From contig NZ_VDUZ01000013.1 in NCBI RefSeq assembly GCF_008039615.1, positions 62,001 to 126,000 of the forward strand: a stretch of 64,000 nt of DNA, read 5' to 3'. Of this stretch, positions 35,554 to 45,392 are shown one piece after another. Numbering within the stretch: position 1 is the first letter of the stretch; the number at the start of each line of letters is the position of its first letter. The notes under the pieces were generated by a model. It saw only the letters and a program-made list of their open reading frames with translations. It did not search any database and had not been told where the DNA came from. Source of the stretch: Vineibacter terrae. GTDB lineage: Bacteria > Pseudomonadota > Alphaproteobacteria > Reyranellales > Reyranellaceae. The translations under genes were made by a program, and so were the position numbers.

Positions 35554-37125
35554 ATGACTCTATGCCGGCCGCTGGCGATGCGTGGGCTTCGCACCGAATG
35601 TCCATGGCCGCCGGAGGCAGCCCCTTTGCTGTTCGCCGCGTCCTTCACCCTCTATCTGCTCCTGACCTTGCTGATCGACGCGCTGGCGGCGCCGCGAGGC
35701 CGCTTTGCCGGCAGGCCGTTGTGGGGACAGCTGACCGCAGTCCTGACGCTGTCCCTGCTTTTCGCAGTATGGTTTGCAGTTTCCTGGCGGCCGATCTTCG
35801 CGGCCGTGTCGGCATTGATCACCTATACGATCATCGTGCTGATCTCGGACTACAAGTTCCGCAACGTCCAGGAGCCGCTGAATTTCGTGGATTTCGCGCT
35901 CATCCCGCAGATCTGGCGGCACCCGGTCCTGTACCAGGCGCCGTACCTGCATCATCCGGCTTTCTTTGCCGGCATCGCGGCGCTGCTGGGCATCATCGTA
36001 TTGTGGTGCCGCTTCGTGGAACCGTCGCTGCTGCCTGACGGGCACGTCTGGGATGTGGCCGTGCCGGCTGGGGTGGTCCTGGCCATGGTGATTGGCTGGG
36101 CCGTGGCCGGCCCGCTTCCGTCGCGGCTCACGGCTGCCGTCCATCGCCGCATGATGCCGGCCGATTCGACGCGGCATGTGCGCGTGCTGGGCCTTGCCGC
36201 CTCCTTGGCCGCCGGCCTGGTCGGGTGGCGCCATGCGGCCACCCGGTCGCGGACGTGGCCGGTCGCGGTGCCGTCGGTCCGACCTCTGCCCGACGGTCCG
36301 TCGCCCGTGGTGATCGCGGTCCAGTCGGAATCGTTCATGGACCTGCGCCGCGCCGGCCTGCATGACGTGAAGCTGCCGGGGCTGGAGCATGCACGGTCGC
36401 AGGCCGTAGCCTATGGGCGGGTGGCGGTGCCGGTGCAGGGCGCCTGGACCCTGCGGTCGGAATTTGCCTTTCTCGCCGGATGTCCCCTGGACGAGTTCGG
36501 GCTCGACGCGCTGCATCCGTATCTGCGGCTGGCGAAGCCGCCGCGGACGCTGGCGCACCATCTGGGCGATGCCGGCTTCGCCACGGCGTTCGTACATCCG
36601 TTCGATCTCGATTTCTTCAACCGCCGGGTCGCCATGCCTCGGCTGGGCTTCGACCGCCTGGTCGACGAGGGCGATTTCGCCGGCGTCGCGCGCGAAGGCT
36701 ACTACGTGCCGGACATGGCCCTGGCCGAATATGCGCTGGCCATGGCGGCCAAGGAGAAGCAGCCGCTTTTTTGCATGATCGCGACCATGGAGAACCACAA
36801 CCCCTGGGACAAGGATCGGCTTCCAGGGATCGAGACGCCCGTGGACCGCTACGTCTATCATCTGCGCAATGCCGACCGGATGATCGCGCATCTGATTGCG
36901 GGCATCGAACGCCTCGGCCGGCCGGCGGTGCTGGCCTTCTACGGCGACCACGTGCCGACCATGCCGGAGCTGGCTGATCCGTTTCCCGACCCCCGTACGG
37001 ACTATTTCGTGATGGGGTGCCGTGATGGCGCCTGGCTGCCCGGCCAGCCGCGCGATTGCGCCCTGCATGAGATGGCAGACACAATCCTCGATGCCCTGGC
37101 ATGGGCTTGCGATCGGCCAGCATAG
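35554..37125 (+). CDS. membrane sulfatase / LTA-synthase-like alkaline-phosphatase-superfamily protein (possibly RkpI-like)
   Basis: A 523-residue protein with four or five N-terminal membrane helices (from about residue 20), then an extracytoplasmic alkaline-phosphatase-superfamily domain. Seen motifs are VVIAVQSESFMDLR (metal-binding Glu), QGAWTLRSEFAFLAG (candidate catalytic Thr), FCMIATMENHNPWD and AFYGDHVPTMP (metal-binding Asp/His). Relatives are LtaS-type phosphoglycerol and phosphoethanolamine transferases and sulfatases. It diverges from the rkpJ-like gene over 116 bases. Its place in the lipid block suggests modification of the capsule lipid or glycan with a phosphorylated group, or cleavage of such a group. 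ATG 35554 is preferred; TTG 35503 is the longest start. Whether it is orthologous to RkpI I cannot verify. Confidence 0.78.
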   Translation: MTLCRPLAMRGLRTECPWPPEAAPLLFAASFTLYLLLTLLIDALAAPRGRFAGRPLWGQLTAVLTLSLLFAVWFAVSWRPIFAAVSALITYTIIVLISDYKFRNVQEPLNFVDFALIPQIWRHPVLYQAPYLHHPAFFAGIAALLGIIVLWCRFVEPSLLPDGHVWDVAVPAGVVLAMVIGWAVAGPLPSRLTAAVHRRMMPADSTRHVRVLGLAASLAAGLVGWRHAATRSRTWPVAVPSVRPLPDGPSPVVIAVQSESFMDLRRAGLHDVKLPGLEHARSQAVAYGRVAVPVQGAWTLRSEFAFLAGCPLDEFGLDALHPYLRLAKPPRTLAHHLGDAGFATAFVHPFDLDFFNRRVAMPRLGFDRLVDEGDFAGVAREGYYVPDMALAEYALAMAAKEKQPLFCMIATMENHNPWDKDRLPGIETPVDRYVYHLRNADRMIAHLIAGIERLGRPAVLAFYGDHVPTMPELADPFPDPRTDYFVMGCRDGAWLPGQPRDCALHEMADTILDALAWACDRPA

Positions 37126-37279
37126 CGGCACGACGGCGCCCATCGCCCCGGATATCGAGATGGAGGTCGAGGATTCGCAGCCGGTGCAGAATACAACCGG
37201 TGTTCAGCGCACAGGAAAGCCCATACAATGGCCGACATCGGGGCCGCACCGGCTCGCCAGAGCGTAGAGGCTACCATAC

Positions 37280-38983
37280 ATGACGCCCAACGTCCTCATG
37301 GTGTTTCCGCGGTTCAACCCGAACTCCTTTTGGAGCCTCCAGGCAGCGTGCGACCTCTGGGGCGCGCGCTGTCCGTCGCCGCCGCTGGGCCTCATCACCC
37401 TGGCGGCGCTGCTGCCCCAGTCGTGGAACATGCGGCTGGTGAACCGCAATGCCGAGGAGCTGACCGAGGACGACATCGCCTGGGCAGACATGGTGATGAC
37501 CGGAGGCATGCTGGTGCAGCGGCTCGACACGCTGGACCTGATCGACCGCTGCCACGCGCGCGGCAAGCCGGTCGTCGTTGGCGGGCCCGACGTGACGTCG
37601 AGCCCCGAGCTCTATGAGAGCGCCGATTTCCTTGTGCTGGGGGAGGCCGAAGGGATCATCGACCGCTTCGTGGAAGCCTGGATCCAGGGTGAGAGGCGCG
37701 GTGTCTTCCGGGCCGAGAAGTTCAAGGTCGATGTCACCAAAAGCCCGATCCCGCGCTTCGATCTCCTCAAGCGGCAGCACTATCTCTACATCGGCGTGCA
37801 GTTCTCGCGCGGCTGCCCTTTCAACTGCGAGTTCTGCGACATCATCGAGCTCTACGGCCGGGTGCCCCGCTCGAAGTCGATCGAGCAGATGCTGGCCGAG
37901 CTCGACGCGCTCTACCAGACTGGCTATCGCGGCCATGTCGACTTCGTGGACGACAACCTGATCGGCAACAAGAAGTCATTGAAGCAGTTCCTGCCGGCTT
38001 TGCGCGATTGGCAGCGGGCGCGTGGCTATCCGTTCAAGTTCTCGACCGAGGCATCGATCAATCTTTCGGACGACGCGCAGCTCCTGCAGATGATGAGCGA
38101 CGCGAACTTCTTCCTGGTCTTCGTGGGGATCGAAAGTCCCGACACCGAGACGCTCGTCCTGACGCAGAAGAAGCAGAACACGCGGCGCAGCCTGGCCGAG
38201 AGCGTCCACCGGATCTATGCGGCGGGGATGTTCGTGACGGCCGGCTTCATCGTCGGCTTCGACACGGAGAAGGGCGGCGTGGCCGACGCGATGGTCGACT
38301 GCATCGAGGCCACCAGCATCCCGTGGTGCATGGTCGGGATGCTGACGGCCTTGCCCAACACGCAGCTCAGCCGCCGCCTGGAAAAGGAAGGGCGGATGCT
38401 GCATGACGTGTGGCGCAACGAGGCTGACCAGTGCACCGGCGGGTTGAACTTCGTGACGCTGCGGCCGCGGCGCGAGGTCCTGTCGGACTACAAGGCCATC
38501 CTGCAGAACATCTATGCGCCCGATGCGTTCTTTGCCCGGGTCCGCAACGTCAGCCGGGCCTTGAAGCGGCCCAGCCGCAGCGTCGCGCCGGCACCGGCCG
38601 CGGCGGTATCACCATCCATCACGCCGCCGGTGTCGCAGCCCGAGCCGCCGCCAGCCCCCTCGCCGAAGATGGCGCGACGCATGCTCGAGCTGTCGTCGAA
38701 ATGGGCCTCATGGCGGGTCCGGCTGCGGGAGTTCAGGCTCCTGTTCCGTGTGATGTGGCGCATGACGGTCCGCCGCCCGGATCTGCGCCGCCATTTCTGG
38801 AGCGTCTTCATCGAATGCGCCCGCCGCAATCCGGCCGCGCTGGAGAGCGTGGTGACGATCATGGTCGTCTACCTGCATCTGGGAACCTTCGCGCAATATG
38901 TCGTCCAGGAGCTCGACCGCAAGCTCCAGGCGGAGCAGGGCGATGCGCTGCCGAGTGAGGCGCGGACCTTGCAGATCGCCTGA
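37280..38983 (+). CDS. B12-binding radical SAM protein (DUF4070 / HpnP-like class)
   Basis: A 567-residue protein. Residues 1-140 form a cobalamin-binding-like domain (PPLGLITLAALLPQ, VVVGGPDVTSSPE, VLGEAEGII). The radical SAM core has the 4Fe-4S motif in SRGCPFNCEFCD (Cys179, 183, 186), then FVDDNLIGNKK and VGIESPDTETL. The region after about 340 (MLTALPNTQLSRRLEKEGR) is the DUF4070 part found in HpnP-type methylases. A Pro/Ala-rich linker (about 430-465) leads to a helical tail of about 100 residues. Members methylate unactivated carbons of lipids such as hopanoids. The substrate here is unknown; no hopanoid genes are in view, and its position beside the PKS block makes the capsule lipid a candidate. 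Confidence 0.8.
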   Translation: MTPNVLMVFPRFNPNSFWSLQAACDLWGARCPSPPLGLITLAALLPQSWNMRLVNRNAEELTEDDIAWADMVMTGGMLVQRLDTLDLIDRCHARGKPVVVGGPDVTSSPELYESADFLVLGEAEGIIDRFVEAWIQGERRGVFRAEKFKVDVTKSPIPRFDLLKRQHYLYIGVQFSRGCPFNCEFCDIIELYGRVPRSKSIEQMLAELDALYQTGYRGHVDFVDDNLIGNKKSLKQFLPALRDWQRARGYPFKFSTEASINLSDDAQLLQMMSDANFFLVFVGIESPDTETLVLTQKKQNTRRSLAESVHRIYAAGMFVTAGFIVGFDTEKGGVADAMVDCIEATSIPWCMVGMLTALPNTQLSRRLEKEGRMLHDVWRNEADQCTGGLNFVTLRPRREVLSDYKAILQNIYAPDAFFARVRNVSRALKRPSRSVAPAPAAAVSPSITPPVSQPEPPPAPSPKMARRMLELSSKWASWRVRLREFRLLFRVMWRMTVRRPDLRRHFWSVFIECARRNPAALESVVTIMVVYLHLGTFAQYVVQELDRKLQAEQGDALPSEARTLQIA

Positions 38984-39013
38984 GGCGCGTGCGGATGAGA
39001 TGCGACCGCACCT

Positions 39014-39098
39014 GTCATCCCGAGCGCAGCGAGAGATCTCCTGCCAAAGGCTCACGGTGCGTCAATCGCGGGAGATCCCTCGCTGCGCTCGGGATGAC
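39014..39098. repeat. 85-bp intergenic palindrome, copy 2
   Basis: Same family as 33252-33337, with arms pairing over about 28 bases (one arm difference, GAGAGATC for GAGGGATC). It lies between the radical SAM gene and the hydroxylase gene, both plus strand. Confidence 0.9.
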
Positions 39099-39164
39099 GG
39101 TGAAGGTGTATGCCGTGGGACGTGATATCGATGCGCCGGTTCCGATGATGATTGGACAGTGACG

Positions 39165-39962
39165 ATGAGCCCGGAGGGCATTCTGCGCGCGATGGCTCCC
39201 GGCGCGGGGCTGGCGGATTTCGCTGTGCTCTTTGCGCTGGTCGTGGTGGTGATCGTCGCGATCCTGCTGGGCACCGGCCTCTTCTTCGAGGTCATGAACG
39301 CCCGCCACCCCGAGCGCAAGGTCCAGAAGCATCGCGTGAATGCCCGCAAATGGCAGGAGCTGGCCTACGCGCCGGGCTCGATCCTGACCCTGTCGCTTTG
39401 CTTCGCCGGCGGACTTTTCGCGCAGTGGCAGGGATGGACGCTGACGCCCTTGCCCTTGTCGTGGTGGTCAAGCCCCCTGCTGCTGGGGATCTCGGTGGTG
39501 CTGTACGACGCCTGGTTCTACTGGGTCCATCGCCTGCTGCATTGGCGCCCGATGTTCCGGTTCCACGCCCTGCACCACAAGAGCGTCGCGCCGACCGTGT
39601 GGACCAACCATCACGAAACCATCGTCGAAGCGCTGCTCAACCAGCTGTTCTATTTCGTCATCGTGTTCGTGCTGCCGATCCCGTGGCAGATGCTGGTGGC
39701 CCAGAAAATCTACGATCAGATCAGCGGCATGCTAGGGCACGCCGGCTATGAGCATTTCGCGTCGCCGATGGCGCGATGGCCATGGCCTTTGGCCAGCACG
39801 GTCTTCCATGACCAGCACCACGGCTATTTCCGCTTCAACTTCGCCCACACATTCTCGTTCTGGGATCGTGTGATGGGCACGTTGCATCCGAGCTACGATG
39901 CGACGGTGGCGAGCTTCGAGTCGACCGCGTCACAAACGGCGACCAAGTCCGGGCCGACCTGA
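39165..39962 (+). CDS. sterol desaturase / fatty acid hydroxylase family di-iron membrane enzyme
   Basis: A 265-residue integral membrane enzyme with the three histidine boxes that bind the di-iron centre: HRLLH (about 121), HALHH (about 134) and HDQHHGYF (about 214), plus an NHHET segment. Three or four hydrophobic helices flank them. The family includes sphinganine C4-hydroxylases, sterol C4/C5 enzymes and carotenoid hydroxylases, all hydroxylating or desaturating lipid chains with O2. Close to the PKS/oxoamine-synthase genes, hydroxylation of the amino lipid chain is an attractive but unproven role. ATG 39165 is used; GTG 39159 is in frame two codons earlier. Confidence 0.85.
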   Translation: MSPEGILRAMAPGAGLADFAVLFALVVVVIVAILLGTGLFFEVMNARHPERKVQKHRVNARKWQELAYAPGSILTLSLCFAGGLFAQWQGWTLTPLPLSWWSSPLLLGISVVLYDAWFYWVHRLLHWRPMFRFHALHHKSVAPTVWTNHHETIVEALLNQLFYFVIVFVLPIPWQMLVAQKIYDQISGMLGHAGYEHFASPMARWPWPLASTVFHDQHHGYFRFNFAHTFSFWDRVMGTLHPSYDATVASFESTASQTATKSGPT

Positions 39963-40023
39963 GACCGTCCGGCATGCCGGTGCGCGATCACACATGGCGC
40001 AGCGCCGCGCTGTCGCCCTCTCC

Positions 40024-40109
40024 GTCATCCCGAGCGCAGCGAGGGATCTCCTGCGAATTGCGCACCGTGCGTCTTGCCGCAGGAGATCCCTCGCTGCGCT
40101 CGGGATGAC
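40024..40109. repeat. 86-bp intergenic palindrome, copy 3
   Basis: One of the most regular copies: arms pair perfectly over about 32 bases, loop includes GCACCGTGC. It separates the hydroxylase gene from the dioxygenase-like gene. Confidence 0.92.
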
Positions 40110-40221
40110 AAGAGGGTCATGCGCGACCGCTCTACGGCATGCCGATAGGCTGCTGTTCGGGCGTTCGGTTTTGCGGCATCCTTTGCACCGCGATGCACCT
40201 TGGATCGCAGGGGAGGAAGCA

Positions 40222-41169
40222 ATGTCCGCGATCAAAGTGACGGACCTCGCCTATGGCCGGCTACGGGCGCCCGACCTCGATGCCATGGAGGCGTTCCTGG
40301 TCCATTTCGGCATGGTGCGGTCGGCGCGCACCGCCAATGCGCTCTATATGCGCGGGTCCGATCCGCCGCATCACATCCACGTCACGGAGAAGGGGGAGCC
40401 GCGCTGTGTCGGCTTCGCCTACCATGCGGCCAGCGAGGACGATCTGCGGCGGCTGGCCGCCATGCCCGGCGCTTCCGGCGTCGAGGCCATCGACGAGCCT
40501 GGCGGCGGCAAGCGGGTGCGCCTGACCGAGCCCAACGGCTACCAGGTCGAGGTCGTGCACGGCATCGAGACGCTGCCCGCAATCACGGCGCCGCGCGATC
40601 CCATGAACTCGGGCGACGAGCCCCTGCGGCGCGCCGGCAAGCTGATGCGGCTTGGGAGCTCGCCGGCCCTGGTCAAGCGGATCGGCCATATGGTGCTGGG
40701 AACGCCGCAGGTTGCCCAGACCGTGTCCTGGTTCCGCGACGTGCTGGGCCTGATCTGCTCTGACGACGTCTATGCCGGCCGCCCGGACAACGTGATCGGG
40801 TCGTTCAACCGGATCGACCGCGGCAGCGACTATGTCGACCACCACGTCCTGTTCTGCGTCCATAACGAGAAGGCTGGCCTCAACCACCTGTCGTTCGAGG
40901 TGCCCGATATCGATGCCGTCTTCAAGGACCACGAATACCTGAAGAGTCTGGGCAAGTACGAGCATATGTGGGGCATCGGCCGGCACCTGCTGGGCAGCCA
41001 GGTCTACGACTACTGGTGCGATCCGTGGCGCCGCGTGCATGAGCGATGGGCCGACACCGATCGCCTGAACGCGGCCAATGGCGCCAACCTGCTGAGCGCG
41101 GAGGAGGGCTTCGTTTCCCAATGGGGCGAGCGGCCGCCGGAGAAGTTCCTCGGGCATGTGAGCCCGTAG
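40222..41169 (+). CDS. VOC-family extradiol (catechol 2,3-) dioxygenase-like protein
   Basis: A 315-residue two-domain vicinal-oxygen-chelate protein. The N-terminal half (LAYGRLRAPDLDAMEAFL) is the non-catalytic repeat. The C-terminal half carries the expected metal ligands: His in RIGHMVLGTP (about 153), His in GLNHLSFEV (about 219) and Glu in RRVHERWAD (about 275). This 2-His-1-carboxylate pattern fits type I extradiol ring-cleaving dioxygenases. ATG 40222 follows GGGAGGAAG. No other ring-cleavage gene is adjacent; a Rieske oxygenase lies 22 kb away. The aromatic substrate cannot be inferred. Confidence 0.8.
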   Translation: MSAIKVTDLAYGRLRAPDLDAMEAFLVHFGMVRSARTANALYMRGSDPPHHIHVTEKGEPRCVGFAYHAASEDDLRRLAAMPGASGVEAIDEPGGGKRVRLTEPNGYQVEVVHGIETLPAITAPRDPMNSGDEPLRRAGKLMRLGSSPALVKRIGHMVLGTPQVAQTVSWFRDVLGLICSDDVYAGRPDNVIGSFNRIDRGSDYVDHHVLFCVHNEKAGLNHLSFEVPDIDAVFKDHEYLKSLGKYEHMWGIGRHLLGSQVYDYWCDPWRRVHERWADTDRLNAANGANLLSAEEGFVSQWGERPPEKFLGHVSP

Positions 41170-41249
41170 GGCCTGGCGAAGCAGGCCATCTCCCTGCGGA
41201 GGCGGGATTTCGGACTTCTCGTCCAAGCTTGCGCCGGAAGACCAGGACT

Positions 41250-41334
41250 GTCATCCCGAGCGCAGCGAGGGATCTCCCGCGAAAGACGCACGGTGCGCCA
41301 TTCGCGGGAAATCCCTCGCTGCGCTCGGGATGAC
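41250..41334. repeat. 85-bp intergenic palindrome, copy 4
   Basis: Located between the convergent dioxygenase-like gene and the end of the peptide transporter operon. Arms pair over about 28 bases; loop holds GCACGGTGC. A bidirectional terminator role is possible. Confidence 0.9.
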
Positions 41335-41371
41335 GGTGCCGCAGGCGAAGGGGGAAGAAGGTAGCGGCCGC

Positions 41372-42444
41372 TCACGCTCGCTTCACCTTCGCCCTCTCGA
41401 AGACGGCCAGGCGCGCTGCGAACTTGCCGTCCAGGCCGGCGCTCACGTGCGCGATGCCGGCGTTGGATGGAACGGTCTCGAAGAAGTGGCAGGCGACGCG
41501 ATGCCCGTTGCCGGCCTCGCGCAGCAGCGGCTCCTCCGTCTTGCAGCGCGGCTGGGCATGCGGGCAGCGGGTGTGGAAGCGGCAGCCGGATGGCGGGTTG
41601 AGCGGGCTTGGCACGTCGCCCGGCAAGATGATGCGCTGGGTCTGGACAGTCGGGTCCGGGCGTGGAATCGCCGACAGCAGCGCCTGTGTGTAGGGATGCA
41701 ACGGGCGGGCGTAGAGCGCCCGCTTGTCGGCGATCTCGACCAGCTTGCCGAGATACATCACCGCAACGCGGTCGCTGATATGCTTCACGACCGCCAGGTC
41801 GTGGGCGATGAACAGGTACGACAGGCCGAAGCGCTGCTGCAGGTTCTGCAGCAGGTTCACGACCTGCGCCTGGATCGACACGTCCAGCGCCGATACCGGC
41901 TCGTCGCAGACGATCAGCTCCGGGTTGACGGCCAGCGCCCGGGCGATGCCGATGCGCTGGCGCTGGCCACCGGAGAATTGATGCGGGTAGCGCCTTGCAT
42001 GCTCGGGCAGCAGGCCGACGACGTCGAGCAGCTCCCGGACCCGTGCCGACCGTTCGGCCTCGTCGCCGATGCCGTGCACGGCCATCGGCTCGGCCAGGAT
42101 CTCGCCCACGGTCATGCGCGGGTTGAGCGACGCATAGGGATCCTGGAAGATGATCTGCATATGGCGCCGCAGGCGCCGCATCGACGCCTTGTCGCGCCCG
42201 GCGACTTCCTCGCCCTTGAAGCGCACCGAGCCGCCCGTCATCGACATCAGCCCCAGGATCATGCGGCCGGTGGTGGATTTGCCGCAGCCCGACTCGCCGA
42301 CCAGGGCCAGCGTCTCGCCACGGGCGATCTCGAAGCTGACGTCATCGACGGCGCGCACCTGGCCGACCGTGCGGGACAGGATGACGCCGCGGTTGACCGG
42401 GAAGTGCTTGACCAGGCCCTCGACCTGCAGAACCGGTGATGCCG

Positions 42445-42448
<4 letters not shown>
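41372..42448 (-). CDS. dppF: oligopeptide/dipeptide ABC transporter ATP-binding protein DppF/OppF-like
   Basis: A 358-residue ATPase: Walker [13 protein letters not shown] (about 52), Q-loop [14 protein letters not shown], signature [15 protein letters not shown], Walker [15 protein letters not shown], and the C-terminal oligopeptide extension with a Cys cluster ([14 protein letters not shown]). It powers peptide (or nickel/opine-type) uptake with the DppD-like subunit. It overlaps the upstream gene by 4 bases (42445-42448) and is the last gene of a seven-gene minus-strand operon. Confidence 0.9.
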
Positions 42449-43443
<995 letters not shown>

Positions 43444-43475
43444 GTCAATCGCACGCTTCGAACAATGAATTGGCT

Positions 43476-43654
43476 GTCATTTCGAGCCCGGCGAGCGACC
43501 CGGTCCGATCCACCGCACCGGGATCCCTGCCGCGCTCGGCGCTCGTGGTCTGTCCTTCCCCCGGAGGTGATCGCATATGAACCTGCCGTCATCCCGCGCT
43601 GCGCTCGGGATGACGGGTTGGCCATATGCGATAGCTCTGCCCCCCGGGGGAAGG
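43476..43654. repeat. composite nested palindrome
   Basis: A diverged relative of the 86-bp family (from 43476, GTCATTTCGAGC) is followed by a larger inverted repeat: CCTTCCCCCGG...ATCGCATATG (43554-43580) against CATATGCGAT...CCGGGGGAAGG (43622-43654), with a 27-bp GTCATCCC...GGGATGAC palindrome (43588-43614) nested in the loop. It fills the gap between the binding-protein gene and dppD and could form a strong mRNA hairpin. Confidence 0.8.
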
Positions 43655-43660
43655 ATCAAA

Positions 43661-45232
43661 TCAGAACGAGTAGTCCAGGCCCTTGTAGAAGGTGTTCTGG
43701 TAGAGCATGTGCGGCCGCACGCCCTTCAGCTTCTTGCTGCTGGTGGTGTACATGGCGACGTTCATGACCGGCATCCATAGATGCTGCTCGGTCACGCGCC
43801 GCTGCACCAGGCCGTAATATTTGGCACGATCGGCCTCGGTCAGGGCCGCACGGCCGAGCTTCAGCCATTCGTCGGTTTGCGCGTCCTTCCAGTTCATGCG
43901 GTTGGGCGCGGGGATGTTCTTGGAGTCGAAGTAGAAGTTCAGCAGGTCGCCCGACGACATGTAGGGGAACGTCACCGTCCACAGCTCGAAGTCCTGCTCG
44001 GCCATCTTGGCCGGCGCGATGGTCGAGTCGTAGCCGATGATCTTCCAGTCGACCCCGATCTTGCGCATGTAGCCCTGGATCGCCTCGGATACCCTGGGGA
44101 AGTAGGAAACCTGGGTGAACAGGACCTTGGGCGCGAGCTTCACGCCGTCCTTCTCGCGGATGCCGTCGGCGCCGACCTTCCAGCCGGCCTCGTCCAGCAG
44201 CTTCTTGGCGCGCTCGACATCCTCCTTGATCATCGTCTTCGTCGCCGGATCGAAGTCGAGCGTATCGGGGTCGATGAAGGTGTAGGCCGGCGCCGCGTTG
44301 CCCAGCATGATGCCCTTGACGATCTCGGCACGGTTGATGGCGATGTTCATCGCCTCGCGCACGCGCGGATCCGACACCATGGGCCGGGTCGTCTTGTAGC
44401 CGTAGTACATGAGCTGGAAGTTCGGCTTCGCCTCCTGGACCTGCAGCATCGGCGCCGCCTTGACCTGGCTGATGAACTGCAGCGGGAGCTGATGCGTCAC
44501 GTCGAACTGGCCGCTGATCATGGCCGCGACCCGGGCCGAATCCTCGGGGATGATCTTGATCGACAGCCGCTCGAACTTCACCGGGCCCTTGTTCTGGTAC
44601 ATCGACGGGCCCCACTTGTAGGCATCGTGGCGCTTGAGCACGATCTCGGTGCGCGGCTGCCAGGACTCGAAGCACCAGGGCCCGGTGCCGTCGATCGCCT
44701 GCACGCCATAGTCCTTGCCGTGCTTCTCGACGCTGTCCTTGTTGTGGATCGCCATCGTGAAGCTGACCAGGTTCAGCATGAGATCGGCGTAGGGCTCGTT
44801 GAGCTCGTACTCGACCGTGTACGGGTCCGGCGCCCGCAGCTCCTTGACGTTGCCGGCGCGCCATTTGAGCGGCGCCTTGGTCTCGGGATCGAGCAGGCGC
44901 TTGAAGCTGTAGACGACGTCGGCGGACGTGAGCTTCTTGCCGCTGCAGAACTGCACGTCATCGCGCAGCTTGAAGGTGTAGAGCTTGCCGTCATCGCTGA
45001 TGGTCCACGACTTGGCCAGGTAGGGGATCACCGTCTTGCCGTCCCAGTCGAGCGCCACCAGCGTGTCCTGGATCATGTTGACGATGTCGGAGCTGGGCGA
45101 CCATGTCGTGCGCTGGCCGTCGTAGTGCGGTGCGTCCAGAGACTTCATCATGCGCAAAGTCTGCGCCTGCGCAGCCGATGCCAGACAGGTGGCACCCATC
45201 ACTACAACCACGCTCCTCAACATCCTGTGCAT
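43661..45232 (-). CDS. peptide ABC transporter substrate-binding protein, paralog 1 (family 5)
   Basis: A 523-residue SBP_bac_5 (DppA/OppA-like) protein. A Sec signal peptide ends at ASAAQAQ (about residue 23). Family features: LVALDWDGKTVIPYLAKSW, VQFCSGKKLTSADVVYSFKR, GTGPWCFESWQPRTEIVL and RPMVSDPRVREAMNIAINR. It binds the ligand in the periplasm for the DppBCDF-like transporter. ATG 45232 is preceded by a strong GGAGGAGGGA; a longer open frame upstream to 45379 has no Shine-Dalgarno and crosses a palindrome. It is one of three adjacent copies of equal length. Confidence 0.9.
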   Translation of the reverse strand: MHRMLRSVVVVMGATCLASAAQAQTLRMMKSLDAPHYDGQRTTWSPSSDIVNMIQDTLVALDWDGKTVIPYLAKSWTISDDGKLYTFKLRDDVQFCSGKKLTSADVVYSFKRLLDPETKAPLKWRAGNVKELRAPDPYTVEYELNEPYADLMLNLVSFTMAIHNKDSVEKHGKDYGVQAIDGTGPWCFESWQPRTEIVLKRHDAYKWGPSMYQNKGPVKFERLSIKIIPEDSARVAAMISGQFDVTHQLPLQFISQVKAAPMLQVQEAKPNFQLMYYGYKTTRPMVSDPRVREAMNIAINRAEIVKGIMLGNAAPAYTFIDPDTLDFDPATKTMIKEDVERAKKLLDEAGWKVGADGIREKDGVKLAPKVLFTQVSYFPRVSEAIQGYMRKIGVDWKIIGYDSTIAPAKMAEQDFELWTVTFPYMSSGDLLNFYFDSKNIPAPNRMNWKDAQTDEWLKLGRAALTEADRAKYYGLVQRRVTEQHLWMPVMNVAMYTTSSKKLKGVRPHMLYQNTFYKGLDYSF

Positions 45233-45260
45233 TTGGTTCCCTCCTCCTATCGAACGCTTC

Positions 45261-45334
45261 ATGGTGAGCCTGTCAAACCATGAAGGCCGCACCGCTGGCC
45301 GTGCGACGCCTTCATGGTTCGACAGGCTCACCAT
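45261..45334. repeat. 27-bp-arm inverted repeat in the binding-protein leader
   Basis: Left arm 45261-45287 (ATGGTGAGCCTGTC...) and right arm 45308-45334 (...GACAGGCTCACCAT) are complementary with one mismatch, separated by 20 bases. This type of palindrome (GACAGGCTCACC core) is unlike the 86-bp family and occurs once in the window, 28 bases upstream of paralog 1. Confidence 0.9.
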
Positions 45335-45392
45335 GAAGGCTACTGGAGCACTGCAAATCATTCGTATGCCTGATTTCATCCGCTCGGTTCCG

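Noticed and set aside
36617-37249. Minus-strand frame overlapping the end of the sulfatase-like gene and the following gap
   Set aside because: Arg/Pro-rich shadow; the plus strand carries the GDH metal motif up to the stop at 37125.
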